DNA from: a virus
Virus record (IMG/VR): IMGVR_UViG_3300022693_000799
Span: 1-64,000 of that record
Reading direction: 5' to 3' (one strand)
DNA: 64,000 nucleotides
A program made the position numbers and the translations under genes. Positions 8,801-17,101 of this stretch are shown here, in pieces; position 1 is the stretch's first letter, and every line of letters starts with the position of its first letter. Below the pieces are notes generated by a model, which was not told the DNA's origin, ran no database searches, and worked only from the letters and a program-made list of their open reading frames with translations.

Positions 8801-11800
8801 CTGATTATACAAGGTAGAAATCTTTGAAGAATCTACCCTACGTGAAATATCACCGCCAGTGGTAGTTAACGCATCAGATGATTGAGAGGTGCTAATATTG
8901 TATATATCGTTAGCATCGTATCCAGTGTTATAGTGATAATAACTATATTGACTACTATAACTATCACCACCACTAGGACTAGGTGGATTATCCCCGCCAA
9001 CATAACCTGCATCAGATGGTGGTGGTTGATCACCACCATACGTCCACGGACCGTATACGCTTGTTAAATCAGAATGGATAATAACTTCATTAACTCGCAT
9101 GCCTTCTCTATTAGTAAGGAACGCTTTTAAGTTATCCGTTATGCTGGTAAACATCCCACCAATGCGAGAAAATAACCCGCCTTGAGGCGTACCATCATCG
9201 TTGCTGCCAAATAAGAATCGTCCCGTGCGTTTGATCCCACCTTTGACAACATCTATACCCTTACCTAACACACCCATGCTCATTTCTAACGCGCGGTTAA
9301 GTAATGATTTAACTTCGATCTTGCGACCTTGCTCGTCTACCAGCCCTTTCTTGATATCTTCGACAGATAAGACAATATTACCTTCGCTATCTACAACATC
9401 GCCGTCAATATCTTTAAATGAACGTATTGCCTCACCCGTACGGGCTGAGAAATACAATCCTTTCTCAAGCAGTATCTTCAACAGTCTAGGCGATTGTTCA
9501 CCTTTAACATAAATATCACCATGTCGGTTTAATATGTTTTCAACTGTATCTTTTACATTACCTACGCCCTTAAGCGCATACTCACCTATGCCGAACAATC
9601 CTTTATAATAACTTTGGATAAATTCAACTGGGGCCTTTAAGACAGACATCGCACCATCAGCCAGTTTACTTACACCATCTCTGTTAAACAGACCTTTAGC
9701 GTAATCCTCTACCGATAATACAATCTCACCGGTATCGATATCTCTAACAGCACCTGTGATGTCTTTAGCGCTTTGAATAACCTTACCGGTCGCTTCATCG
9801 ATGTATTTACCCTTACGCAGACGTTCACCTAACAACGTTGGTATTTGCTGACCGGCTACGTATAAGTCTCCAGGCAAGTCACTTAGTTTACCTTTGATAA
9901 ACTTAGCACCACCCAGTACGGTATCCTTAGCCATACCTAACGCACTACCACCTAGGTTAAACATCCCGGAGTAGTATGACTTGAGTCCAGACGCGGCACC
10001 GCTAACGGCTGATTTACCAAAATCTAAACCTTTGCCTAAAATACCACCTAGATCCATCTTACCACGTGGAGCCTGACTACCATCTCCCGAACCTAGCGTG
10101 CCAATTTTCTCATACATCTGACTCATTATCAGTTTAATGTCTGTTAACGTGTCATCTGAGGTAACGGTACGTTCTTGAATAGCAGTAAGGTATGGGATAT
10201 ACGGATCAACGTCTTGTGAGGTTGATTCTTCTTCCAGCGTTGTATCACGATTCATCCATGTATCAATACGTGCAATGAGTGAGGTTGTCAAGCCATTACC
10301 TTGTATTAAGGTGTCGTGAATAGCAGTCCATACATCCATGGTAGGTGTAGACTGATCATTTATATCTACCTCACGGGTAAATTCAGCTACGGCCTCGCGT
10401 ACTTCCTTCTGACTTTCCGTATCCAACCCACGAATAGAATTATTCATGGTCTCTTGGATGCGGTCGGTGCTATCACTAAACTGGCTATACTGCTGGCCGT
10501 TCAATACAGTCCGACTGCTATCAGACATACCTACAAACATTTGACTATCTGTCTGACCACCTTGTCTAGTTAAGTTTTGTTCTCTGACAGATGAAGAATC
10601 CCTACTAGAACTATCTCTACCAGTTAAAACTCGCTCGCTAGAACTATCAGAAAATGAAGTTGTGTTAGCATTACTTGAAACAATCTCCTTACCTTCCAAG
10701 GTAGAGGTGATATCGGTACGGATCATCGACCATAACGCATCGCTGTCGACTTGGTCAGTAATGCCATCTTCAGCTTTATTGATAAGTCCTGATTCACGCA
10801 GAGCATCCTTATCTCCCACTGAAACAGCTTGGTTAATACTCTCCTGTAAATTAGGAAGGTAGTTTTGAAGGTTCTTAACCGCTTGGTTATCACGCAGAGC
10901 ATTCTGACTAGCAGTAACAACATTACCCACCTTACCTTCTGCAGTAATGGCGTAACGGTCTTTAACAAACGATTGAATTTCTTCCACTGCATCATCGTTA
11001 TCTACCATAGTAAAGGTAGATGGTTGATAGTAGCGTTCTGGGAAGAAACCTTTACCATTTCTAAGGTCAGTGAGAATCTGAATAGCAAAGACTTCTCGTG
11101 CTTCGGCACTAAGCTTATTATCCGGATCAATGCTGTTGATAACGTCGACGGTATTGCTACTTAGCCGCTCCCTATCAGTTGATGAGAACACTGCTTCTCT
11201 GATTCTATCGGCATTTTCAGATGCGCGAACAAAATCTTCACCTTCAACACTATACTCCATACGTTCAACGTTAGGATCTTGACTGTTAAAGATTTCTAAC
11301 TGCTGAAGCATGCGAGAAAGGTAACCAGGAATAATCTCAACGATTGAGCGGCGTGTCATGATGTCAAAGCTGGTTGCTGTTAGTGCTTCCTGTTTAAGGT
11401 TATGCAACACATCACCATCGCTACCACGGACGCCGCCTATAACATCCTTTAAGAAGTTCTCTATACCTCCGCGAACACCTGTAGCTTCAGTCTGAGAAGA
11501 CGCATAGCGGTTAAGTATCTCGGGTAGGTTATCTGCATTAAATTGAAGCTTATTAGATATCGTAGTTGCTTTGTCGCTACGACCAATGGCACGTCCTGCA
11601 AGATCGCTAACTTTAGCACCGATGCGATTTGCTATACCGTCTCCTATTAGCCCGCCAGCAAGATCTGCTGCTTTCTGCCCGCCTGTTTGTTTAGGGCCAA
11701 ATCCATCAAGTCCTTCCATAGACGATGCAGTTGCTAATAAGGTAGAGCCTTGGTTAAACCCTTCCTTAAAGTTATCAACGTGTTGTTTAACTTTCTGACC

Positions 11801-12700
11801 CAGCGTACTTTTAACACGCTGACTAATTCCGGCAATGCGGGATCCAACATGATCCAACGCCTGACCGGCAAGGCGCGAGCGTGCTTCGTCGGCATATGTC
11901 TCAGACAGATTAACTTTAGCTTCATCAGGCAGTGCTGTGTTTTTAACAATAGCACCTAAAGCGTTAACTATGTCAGTAAATCCAGCCCGGGATATATCTA
12001 CTAGGTCACGTTGTGCAAAGAACTGTCGATAGTTAAGTTCTAACAAACGACGTTGGAATTGCGAGGTAATATTATCTTGATAACTAACTAAGCGATTAAA
12101 TGCATTGATCATTCGCTCATTAGCGGTCATGTTAGCATTATGGCGGGCATCTTGGCGTTCTTCAGAAATTGTATTTTGAAGAATATCCTGCGTCTGCTGT
12201 TCACGTTGAACTTCTACGCTAGCTGCCTGGGCCTGAAACATACGGTCAAGATCGCTATTGATTTGAGCAGTCTCAACCTCTTGTTTCGTAGGTGCTTCGC
12301 TAGTTGCCTCGCGTTTAACTTCAAGCATCTTTTCGACACGACTACCTATGCTATCGGGTAGTATTTTCTTAATTTTAGGAAGATGCTGTTGTGCATTTCG
12401 TTTGAATTCGTCGATAGATGGTTTGAGGGCTTGTGCAGATTCACTATAAACTGTGCGAATTTCACCTGTTAAATTATCGGCTACATCTAGGGCAGAACGA
12501 TAACCTTTAGGTAAAGCATCTTTAATGACATCGCCAATAAAGCCTGGATCACTCATTGTGGTTTTAACACCACTAAGTGCGCTTTTAGCAAATATAGTGG
12601 CGGGGCTGCGATCATCATTTTGGGCTTCAAAATCGAAGTCCATCATATCGCCACCTAGATCATTATCTAGGTCGTCATTGAATTTAATATCATCGGCCAT
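5855..12700 (-). CDS. Giant tail / tape-measure-like virion protein, 2281 aa
   Basis: Size, composition and position suggest a tail-interior or tape-measure-type protein, comparable to phiKZ gp181 (about 2200 residues), which also lies beside the vRNAP beta' gene. Residues 1-400 are helical and charged. Two diverged copies of a beta-rich unit of about 65 residues occur near 945-1010 and 1060-1125, sharing D-[LI]-Y-V-x-G-[EQ]-Q, then VLSVED and GL. Residues around 1200-1290 are Ser/Tyr/Asn-rich. A calcium-loop-like DADGDGIRDGS lies near 1550, and Gly/Ala-rich hydrophobic segments span about 1690-1780 and 2005-2050. A lysozyme or transglycosylase domain was looked for by eye but not convincingly found. 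It diverges from the gene at 12792. Confidence 0.8.
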   Translation of the reverse strand: MADDIKFNDDLDNDLGGDMMDFDFEAQNDDRSPATIFAKSALSGVKTTMSDPGFIGDVIKDALPKGYRSALDVADNLTGEIRTVYSESAQALKPSIDEFKRNAQQHLPKIKKILPDSIGSRVEKMLEVKREATSEAPTKQEVETAQINSDLDRMFQAQAASVEVQREQQTQDILQNTISEERQDARHNANMTANERMINAFNRLVSYQDNITSQFQRRLLELNYRQFFAQRDLVDISRAGFTDIVNALGAIVKNTALPDEAKVNLSETYADEARSRLAGQALDHVGSRIAGISQRVKSTLGQKVKQHVDNFKEGFNQGSTLLATASSMEGLDGFGPKQTGGQKAADLAGGLIGDGIANRIGAKVSDLAGRAIGRSDKATTISNKLQFNADNLPEILNRYASSQTEATGVRGGIENFLKDVIGGVRGSDGDVLHNLKQEALTATSFDIMTRRSIVEIIPGYLSRMLQQLEIFNSQDPNVERMEYSVEGEDFVRASENADRIREAVFSSTDRERLSSNTVDVINSIDPDNKLSAEAREVFAIQILTDLRNGKGFFPERYYQPSTFTMVDNDDAVEEIQSFVKDRYAITAEGKVGNVVTASQNALRDNQAVKNLQNYLPNLQESINQAVSVGDKDALRESGLINKAEDGITDQVDSDALWSMIRTDITSTLEGKEIVSSNANTTSFSDSSSERVLTGRDSSSRDSSSVREQNLTRQGGQTDSQMFVGMSDSSRTVLNGQQYSQFSDSTDRIQETMNNSIRGLDTESQKEVREAVAEFTREVDINDQSTPTMDVWTAIHDTLIQGNGLTTSLIARIDTWMNRDTTLEEESTSQDVDPYIPYLTAIQERTVTSDDTLTDIKLIMSQMYEKIGTLGSGDGSQAPRGKMDLGGILGKGLDFGKSAVSGAASGLKSYYSGMFNLGGSALGMAKDTVLGGAKFIKGKLSDLPGDLYVAGQQIPTLLGERLRKGKYIDEATGKVIQSAKDITGAVRDIDTGEIVLSVEDYAKGLFNRDGVSKLADGAMSVLKAPVEFIQSYYKGLFGIGEYALKGVGNVKDTVENILNRHGDIYVKGEQSPRLLKILLEKGLYFSARTGEAIRSFKDIDGDVVDSEGNIVLSVEDIKKGLVDEQGRKIEVKSLLNRALEMSMGVLGKGIDVVKGGIKRTGRFLFGSNDDGTPQGGLFSRIGGMFTSITDNLKAFLTNREGMRVNEVIIHSDLTSVYGPWTYGGDQPPPSDAGYVGGDNPPSPSGGDSYSSQYSYYHYNTGYDANDIYNISTSQSSDALTTTGGDISRRVDSSKISTLYNQSITPQTQNTSTLNTELMYSADPSRPGTISNTGYYMSSTDNIAPSYMSVLENIANRDGSYTQNGDEVNIGGLAPTEMYLSQYSNSLLSNSIGETTGGLVELIKASIVDVLNTSNNNTVNRLRNDRNNLISIRDEHQTPDTTLSDGGDIVRENDRSTSVVTKASKDVKDKHLYTLMERTQQKTDVLTKQVLSSVRDVTGGLETQIKENDSTLNQNLSSLVESSKDAYTVVSDKATDASMQVKDSIESLKETLISTFKKEKVLGDADGDGIRDGSYLDQRNKESLADKAKAAVAKSTPGAAVLGGVAGFLGGLTDKIKGLNLFGGEDDEGGFFGDVAGEAASEIAGDALGDQFDRDSRADRRERRAQRKAARASSGKRGIFSKIKSLGGKGLSAVGNFIKSPGKALLAAGSGLAGMVGTGASTLAGMGSKVASVVGKGASMLGGAGKALGTLARVGLSVGRVALGPVGWAATALWGAYKGAQYLNSRSDADPIEDMRFKQMGINTEEGSQLRAIRLLEEASLDDITFNDRGEATLPKVDYNDLIDEHGERFNVDKNNPQNLEAFVRWYEGTFKPTLLTYATLANRIDEDLDVDDLDDDLPEDQLVPFTKKAFELLESSPAIGNTSPYFDQEATSDDVVTQYNRVMQEYGGELKDTVEASKDSPEPVTSGLVPPASYTPPRDKEMAMPETVIEEPQDALTRKLKAAAIVSGGSVLALGSGSNSQTSTRRPSIPNNAVALGGLGVTMGGVMAANADTYYPGVDTVVDRSTQINTSAIQHHTEDGARIISEEEVARRRDNYYSNIDNRTMVSEGDDYSATQRSSIEDVVDSNRYKNDVNTYNGYTINLDEVINQQRLRNQNAVLLEEQRERVVLDDHISAVNQYSDKRVNAVDAHQQMYAELANEQLGYIGNILNESLYVQQSMDDTLKRIWKHLQGDEVIPKSEAPVSGGEAAAERAKQRQAEARRRQLLNQRQRSTPPVGMGKTG

Positions 12701-12791
12701 AGCCTACCCCTAGTGTAATAAAATAAAAGTCTACGTTATATAGTGACGTATCATAGATTTAACGACTTACCACCCCTTAAGGAGGTCATCC

Positions 12792-14411
12792 GTGTCAGTC
12801 GACAAACTTCCCTTTAATATTGATTTATTATCCAGCGTAAGCTTTACACGCTCACTGCCGGAAATACGTTCGCTTGACATATACGAACGTCAAGACCACC
12901 TTAACTTCCACCCTGAGGGACTTTACTCTACAGAGATTTTCGGACGGATGGGGGAACCAGCAAGAGATAATCAATTTGCTTTTATTGACATGAAAGTACC
13001 GGTGCTTCATCCGGTTATCTTTAAGACATTAACCACCATGCGTGCGCTATATAAGAACATCTTAAGCGGTAAGACGTATGCTGTCTTTAATGAAAAGACC
13101 AGTGACTTTGAAGCCTCTAATGCGCAGGATGGTAAAACTGGTTATGCATTCTTTATGTCACATTTTAAGTCACTAGCATTAAAGCGTAACCGTTCTAAAA
13201 AGCGTGATTTAAAAATAGACTTGATTGAGAAATATCAAGATAAAGCTACCGTCAAGCATCTGATTGTTATCCCTGCGGGTCTACGTGATTTAGAAAACAG
13301 TGACGGTGGGCGAGTTAAAGAAGATGAGATTAACGATCTCTATCGACGCGTGTTAAGTATCGCTAAAACCATCAGCGTTACCCAAGGTAATTTAGAAGGG
13401 GAACTGTTTAACTCTGTACGCTGGAGTATGCAGGTTGCCTTTAACCAGATTTACGAAACGCTACGTACCATGATTGAAGGTAAGCGTGGCTTCATCCAAA
13501 GTAAATGGGGTCGCCGCAAGATCTTCAACGGAACACGTAATGTTATCTCGGCTATGACAACATCTGCGGTATCTAGTGATGATCCTAAGATGCCGGATGT
13601 TCACGACACTATGGTAGGTTTGTTTCAAACATTGAAAGGGTGTTTACCTCTTTCTATGTATTGTATTCGTCAAGGGCTGATTGGTCAGGTATTCAGTCAA
13701 AGTGATAGTGGTGTCAGGTTGATTGATCCTAAGACGTTGAAACTTGTCACGGTAGATGTTAAGCCTGCTACTATTGATAAGATGGTAAGTAGTGAAGGTC
13801 TTGAGCAGTTAATTAACCAGTTCCAAGATCGATTCTTTAGAAACCGTTATGCGAGTATAGACGATCATTACATCGGATTAATCTACGACAACGGGACTGA
13901 AGTTAAAATCTTTAACGATATTACTCAGCTGCCTGATGATAGAAAGATAGAAGATGTCAGACCGATTACCTGGGCTGAATTACTCTATCTTAATTGCTAT
14001 GAACGTTTTGATAAAGTCAAATGTGTTGTTACACGCTACCCTGTAACGGGCATTGGCTCTACGTATTATAGTAGAGTATATCTAAGAACGACCACCACCG
14101 GTCTTGTGCGTTATGTGTTAAATGATGTATGGGAACGTGATGAAGATAAGCTGTTAGCTAAAGAAATGCCTAACACCGACCATAGTGATAGTTACATGGA
14201 CAGCGCCATGGTTCATGGTTCTCGACTAGCTGGGCTTGGTGGGGACTATGATGGTGATATGATCTCTGTTAACTATTTATACAGTAAAGCAGTAGATGAT
14301 GTAGAACGCTATCTCAATAGTAAAGACGCTTATCTAGATCCACGTGGTGGTTTACAGCAAGCAAGTACGGATCTCATTGATTGGGCACTGTTTAACCTTA
14401 CACGCGCTTAA
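12792..14411 (+). CDS. Virion RNA polymerase beta'-like subunit, N-terminal half
   Basis: This 539-residue protein matches the N-terminal half of bacterial RNA polymerase beta'. Residues near 230-253 (KRGFIQSKWGRRKIFNGTRN) correspond to the conserved lid/rudder-adjacent GKRVDYSGRSVI region. VVTRYPVTGIGSTYYSR corresponds to the RAPTLHRLGIQAF motif. GGDYDGD, with Asp485, Asp487 and Asp489, is the metal-binding active site (NADFDGD in bacteria). It ends about 50 residues after the active site, so the C-terminal half must be encoded elsewhere, as in phiKZ. No N-terminal zinc finger is visible. Clustering with the giant tail protein, beta and protease genes, as around phiKZ gp175-gp181, assigns it to the packaged polymerase. 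GGAGG lies just upstream at 12781-12785. Confidence 0.9.
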   Translation: MSVDKLPFNIDLLSSVSFTRSLPEIRSLDIYERQDHLNFHPEGLYSTEIFGRMGEPARDNQFAFIDMKVPVLHPVIFKTLTTMRALYKNILSGKTYAVFNEKTSDFEASNAQDGKTGYAFFMSHFKSLALKRNRSKKRDLKIDLIEKYQDKATVKHLIVIPAGLRDLENSDGGRVKEDEINDLYRRVLSIAKTISVTQGNLEGELFNSVRWSMQVAFNQIYETLRTMIEGKRGFIQSKWGRRKIFNGTRNVISAMTTSAVSSDDPKMPDVHDTMVGLFQTLKGCLPLSMYCIRQGLIGQVFSQSDSGVRLIDPKTLKLVTVDVKPATIDKMVSSEGLEQLINQFQDRFFRNRYASIDDHYIGLIYDNGTEVKIFNDITQLPDDRKIEDVRPITWAELLYLNCYERFDKVKCVVTRYPVTGIGSTYYSRVYLRTTTTGLVRYVLNDVWERDEDKLLAKEMPNTDHSDSYMDSAMVHGSRLAGLGGDYDGDMISVNYLYSKAVDDVERYLNSKDAYLDPRGGLQQASTDLIDWALFNLTRA

Positions 14412-14474
14412 GGTTTTACAGCTGTATACCTATTACATGAGTCTCTAAACCCTATTAACCGAGGAATGTAACCG

Positions 14475-14726
14475 ATGAAATGCATAGCATGTCACAGTAA
14501 CATGTCGCTCGCTTCAGGTCCTCATATGCCAAAGATCGCTATCTACACCTGCGAGTGTGGAGCCTTGGTGAAAAAAGGACTGACGCAAGACACTGCTACT
14601 ACGTGGATTCACCCCAGCGGTATGATTGAAACTGATCGCGCATGTAACGTTTCTATCAACGATCCAAACTGCGACCACCGTGATGATCAAATGGCTGGTT
14701 GGAAGTTTAGCGTTGTTAGCGCTTAA
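14475..14726 (+). CDS. Small zinc-ribbon-like protein, 83 aa
   Basis: Cysteines Cys3-x2-Cys6 and Cys26-x-Cys28 form a likely zinc ribbon; a second group, Cys57 and Cys66 with His68, could bind another metal. The start is supported by GAGGAATG. It lies 63 bases after the RNAP beta' half gene and ends just before a hairpin-TATGCCG element, so it is probably cotranscribed with beta'. A role as a polymerase accessory factor is possible from context only; the fold is too small for a confident family call. Confidence 0.65.
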   Translation: MKCIACHSNMSLASGPHMPKIAIYTCECGALVKKGLTQDTATTWIHPSGMIETDRACNVSINDPNCDHRDDQMAGWKFSVVSA

Positions 14727-14731
14727 GAAGA

Positions 14732-14765
14732 GTAGGGTGGGGTAAGCTCCATCCTACTTATGCCG
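14732..14765 (+). terminator. Hairpin with TATGCCG tail
   Basis: GTAGGGTGGGG pairs with CTCCATCCTAC (two G-T pairs), followed immediately by TTATGCCG at 14758-14765. It closes the unit 12792-14726 and precedes the early-type promoter element at 14782. Confidence 0.75.
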
Positions 14766-14781
14766 TGCTACTAATCTTTAA

Positions 14782-14792
14782 ACCTATATTAT
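14782..14792 (+). promoter_or_regulatory. Early-type phage promoter element ACCTATATTAT
   Basis: ACCTATATTAT, followed by CC, lies 45 bases before the ATG at 14837, directly after the hairpin-TATGCCG element. It is the same core as the other early-type elements in the window and probably drives 14837-18217. Inference from position and similarity to the phiKZ early consensus. Confidence 0.7.
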
Positions 14793-14836
14793 CCCTACGA
14801 TAGCCCTTTATGAACTTATAAATAGGATTAATTCTA

Positions 14837-15136
14837 ATGGATGTAAAAACAGATTATAACACCATGCTTAATGACCTTTTAAGTCAAATTAAATCGTTAG
14901 GTGAAGATGATCGTTTTGAGAAAGTGAAATATCTTAACAATGATCTTGTGCACCGCCACTATCCACTGATACATTCTCTCATTGAAAATGTATTTATTAC
15001 AGAACGTGGTAGTCCTAACTACTCTGCCATTATTCATTTTGAAAATAATGGGATCAAAGTAGGACCTGGTGAGACTGATGGGTTTGGCTGGGTAACCGGC
15101 TGCGTGCATACGGCAAAAGGCATCATTGTCTTTTAA
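14837..15136 (+). CDS. Small unknown protein, 99 aa, paralog of the next gene
   Basis: It is the first gene after the early-type element at 14782. The C-terminus carries FGWVTGCVHTAKGIIVF, which aligns without gaps with FGWYSGMIKTAKGRVIF of the next gene. The middle also aligns (HYPLIHSL with KYPALISS), so the two are a tandem duplication. The predicted fold is an N-terminal helical pair followed by beta strands. Small duplicated early proteins are frequent host-takeover candidates, but no function can be read from the sequence. Confidence 0.7.
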   Translation: MDVKTDYNTMLNDLLSQIKSLGEDDRFEKVKYLNNDLVHRHYPLIHSLIENVFITERGSPNYSAIIHFENNGIKVGPGETDGFGWVTGCVHTAKGIIVF

Positions 15137-15153
15137 CTAAAAGGATATCAATA

Positions 15154-15456
15154 ATGTGTAGTGGTCAGGAACATCATTATACTGAACTTAAAAAACAACT
15201 TGAAGCGTTAGAAGCTGATCCTAGCATTCGCCCTAGCGCTTATCTGGATGAAGATGTGGTGGGTAGTAAATACCCTGCGCTTATCTCGTCTGCTAGAAAA
15301 CACATTACAGGGTTTACTGGAAAACCTCGTAAAGAGATAATTGCACTATTTAAACAATGGGGTTACGAGATAACCCCATGTGGTTTCGATCAATTTGGCT
15401 GGTACAGTGGAATGATTAAGACCGCAAAAGGTCGTGTAATATTTACAGCAACATAG
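15154..15456 (+). CDS. Small unknown protein, 100 aa, paralog of the preceding gene
   Basis: It lies 17 bases downstream of its paralog with an AAAGGATA ribosome site. The two share the FGW-x2-G and TAKG motifs at their C-termini. This copy has cysteines at positions 2 and about 75 and a short Gly-Lys-Pro-rich loop. No known family is recognised. It belongs to the early-type unit 14837-18217. Confidence 0.7.
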   Translation: MCSGQEHHYTELKKQLEALEADPSIRPSAYLDEDVVGSKYPALISSARKHITGFTGKPRKEIIALFKQWGYEITPCGFDQFGWYSGMIKTAKGRVIFTAT

Positions 15457-15480
15457 ATAATTAGAAAGGAAACACGCGCT

Positions 15481-16011
15481 ATGCTAACATCAAGCCGTTA
15501 TATGATGCCAGCAACATTAAACGATGAAGAGAAACGTTTTAAAGAGGTATTCGCAGACTTAGTTAAAAAGGTAACCATATGGGGACCTAATCAGCCAAGC
15601 ATTGCTGAGTATATAATTGAAACTTTATATACTGAAGCCACTACTACCATGGCTAGTTATGATACGCAACAAGGCGTGCCACACTACATCAATGGTAAGT
15701 GTGTAATGTTATTCTGGTTACTTAAGTATTGTCGAAATAAAGGTATTGGTAATCACAATACCAAACTAATCATCAAGCGTACTGTTTCAATTAAAGAACT
15801 AAAACGCAACACCATTGCAGTCAATCTGTACGATACGGTCAATCACGATAATAGTATATTTAATTCTAATATCCATGCCTCTACGTTAAGTATAGACAAT
15901 GACCATGTTGAACTTACTGTTGATATTCTTACCTATGTGATAAAACGCATGGCTTATGAATATCATCTTGAAAATAATCAAATGACGTTATATAAGTTGG
16001 AAGGGGTATAA
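15481..16011 (+). CDS. Unknown 176-aa protein
   Basis: The ribosome site is GAAAGGAAA at 15464-15472. The product is a soluble alpha/beta protein with a hydrophobic helix near residues 78-90 (VMLFWLLKYCR). The final codons form the left arm of the hairpin ending in TATGCCG (15995-16030), so its 3' end doubles as the terminator. Family unknown; the position implies early expression. Confidence 0.65.
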   Translation: MLTSSRYMMPATLNDEEKRFKEVFADLVKKVTIWGPNQPSIAEYIIETLYTEATTTMASYDTQQGVPHYINGKCVMLFWLLKYCRNKGIGNHNTKLIIKRTVSIKELKRNTIAVNLYDTVNHDNSIFNSNIHASTLSIDNDHVELTVDILTYVIKRMAYEYHLENNQMTLYKLEGV

Positions 16012-16030
16012 GCCTCTTCCAACTATGCCG
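15995..16030 (+). terminator. Hairpin with TATGCCG tail overlapping a gene end
   Basis: AGTTGGAAGGGG (15995-16006) pairs with CCTCTTCCAACT (16013-16024) around a 6-base loop, immediately followed by TATGCCG ending at 16030. The left arm lies inside the coding sequence, the stop codon lies in the loop, and the next gene starts only 27 bases on. It may therefore be partial or leaky. Confidence 0.75.
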
Positions 16031-16056
16031 TCGTCCTGCCCTTGAAGGAATACCCC

Positions 16057-17082
16057 ATGACACTAGCTAATCCTAAGTTAGAAAGACCGTTACCAACACA
16101 GTTGTTATCTGTTGTGTTAGATGGCTACGATCAGATAGTAGAGTTTCTACTTGATGATAGCCCGCCAGCTGATGATTTTGTCAAATACGCATTTCAACTT
16201 CAGCACGATATTGAAAAACATTCTAGGTTAAAAGATCGGTTTGAAGATCGAATCATGGTGGACCTTGCTTATAGTCTATTGGAACGGCTGGCTTATAAAA
16301 ATACGGCGTACCATCAATTACTTCCTACCTATACGAATATTAAGAATAAAGAAATCTTTATACTTGTTAAAAGTTGGTTTAATGGGTCGATGGAAGATTA
16401 TGGGGTCGAGTTGTTACGAAAAGTCGTGGCTGATAAACCCGATACGTTTAACAGTATTTTGATGATGCTTAACTTAGCCGGGATACCTATTATCAAACGT
16501 GTTGATAAGCTCTACTTCTACGGGGACTCTACGCTAATAGTAGATCTTGTAGATAGTGGTGAGGTTGCTGAAGAGTCGGTTGCTGCTGTTGAGGAAATGT
16601 TTGGCACCGAGATAGTGCTAAGTGGTGTTCGCCTATCGCCTGAGCTTATAAATGCAAGCAATGTGATTACTGGTGAAAGAACATTAGATGTGCTTAACTT
16701 TACGTATTTAATAAAAAATGCATTAGTTAACAAAGAGTACATGGACTCTGTTAGTAGTCCTAAGACACGCGTAGTTAATTTAACGGCAATGCAGATCTTG
16801 TTGACGTTAACACGCGATGCGTTGAGGTACGACACCTATATGGATGTTAGTCGATTAATCACCCCGCTTATACCACGGTCTATAAATGACACGTTTTCAA
16901 CACAAATCGATCTGATAAAAGAACAAACCGGCGTGCTAACCGTACGTGGGTCTACCCTACGCCATGATGATACCGTCAGCGTCATTGCTACCGCATTTAG
17001 CCTATTAGGGTTTGATGTGGAGCTTGAAACAAAAGATAACGGTAAGAAACTTATATCGTTTAACAACCCTAATCTAAAATAG
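16057..17082 (+). CDS. Unknown 341-aa protein, paralog of the next gene
   Basis: The ATG at 16057 is chosen over TTG at 16042 because GAAGGAA lies 7 bases before it. The protein aligns with the next gene product in the middle (LMMLNLAGIPIIKRVDKLYF with RVLNTVGMVTTRLGDVYYF) and at the C-terminus (AFSLLGFDVE with AFELLGIEMD). Predicted mostly helical, soluble, no catalytic motif. The duplication and the early-type operon suggest related roles in early infection, but no known family was recognised. Confidence 0.7.
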   Translation: MTLANPKLERPLPTQLLSVVLDGYDQIVEFLLDDSPPADDFVKYAFQLQHDIEKHSRLKDRFEDRIMVDLAYSLLERLAYKNTAYHQLLPTYTNIKNKEIFILVKSWFNGSMEDYGVELLRKVVADKPDTFNSILMMLNLAGIPIIKRVDKLYFYGDSTLIVDLVDSGEVAEESVAAVEEMFGTEIVLSGVRLSPELINASNVITGERTLDVLNFTYLIKNALVNKEYMDSVSSPKTRVVNLTAMQILLTLTRDALRYDTYMDVSRLITPLIPRSINDTFSTQIDLIKEQTGVLTVRGSTLRHDDTVSVIATAFSLLGFDVELETKDNGKKLISFNNPNLK

Positions 17083-17101
17083 CCCTTAAGGAAATTAAAC
17101 C

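Noticed and set aside
7542-12713. Plus-strand ORFs inside the giant tail gene
   Set aside because: Frame shadows with low-complexity products and no ribosome sites or promoter elements.
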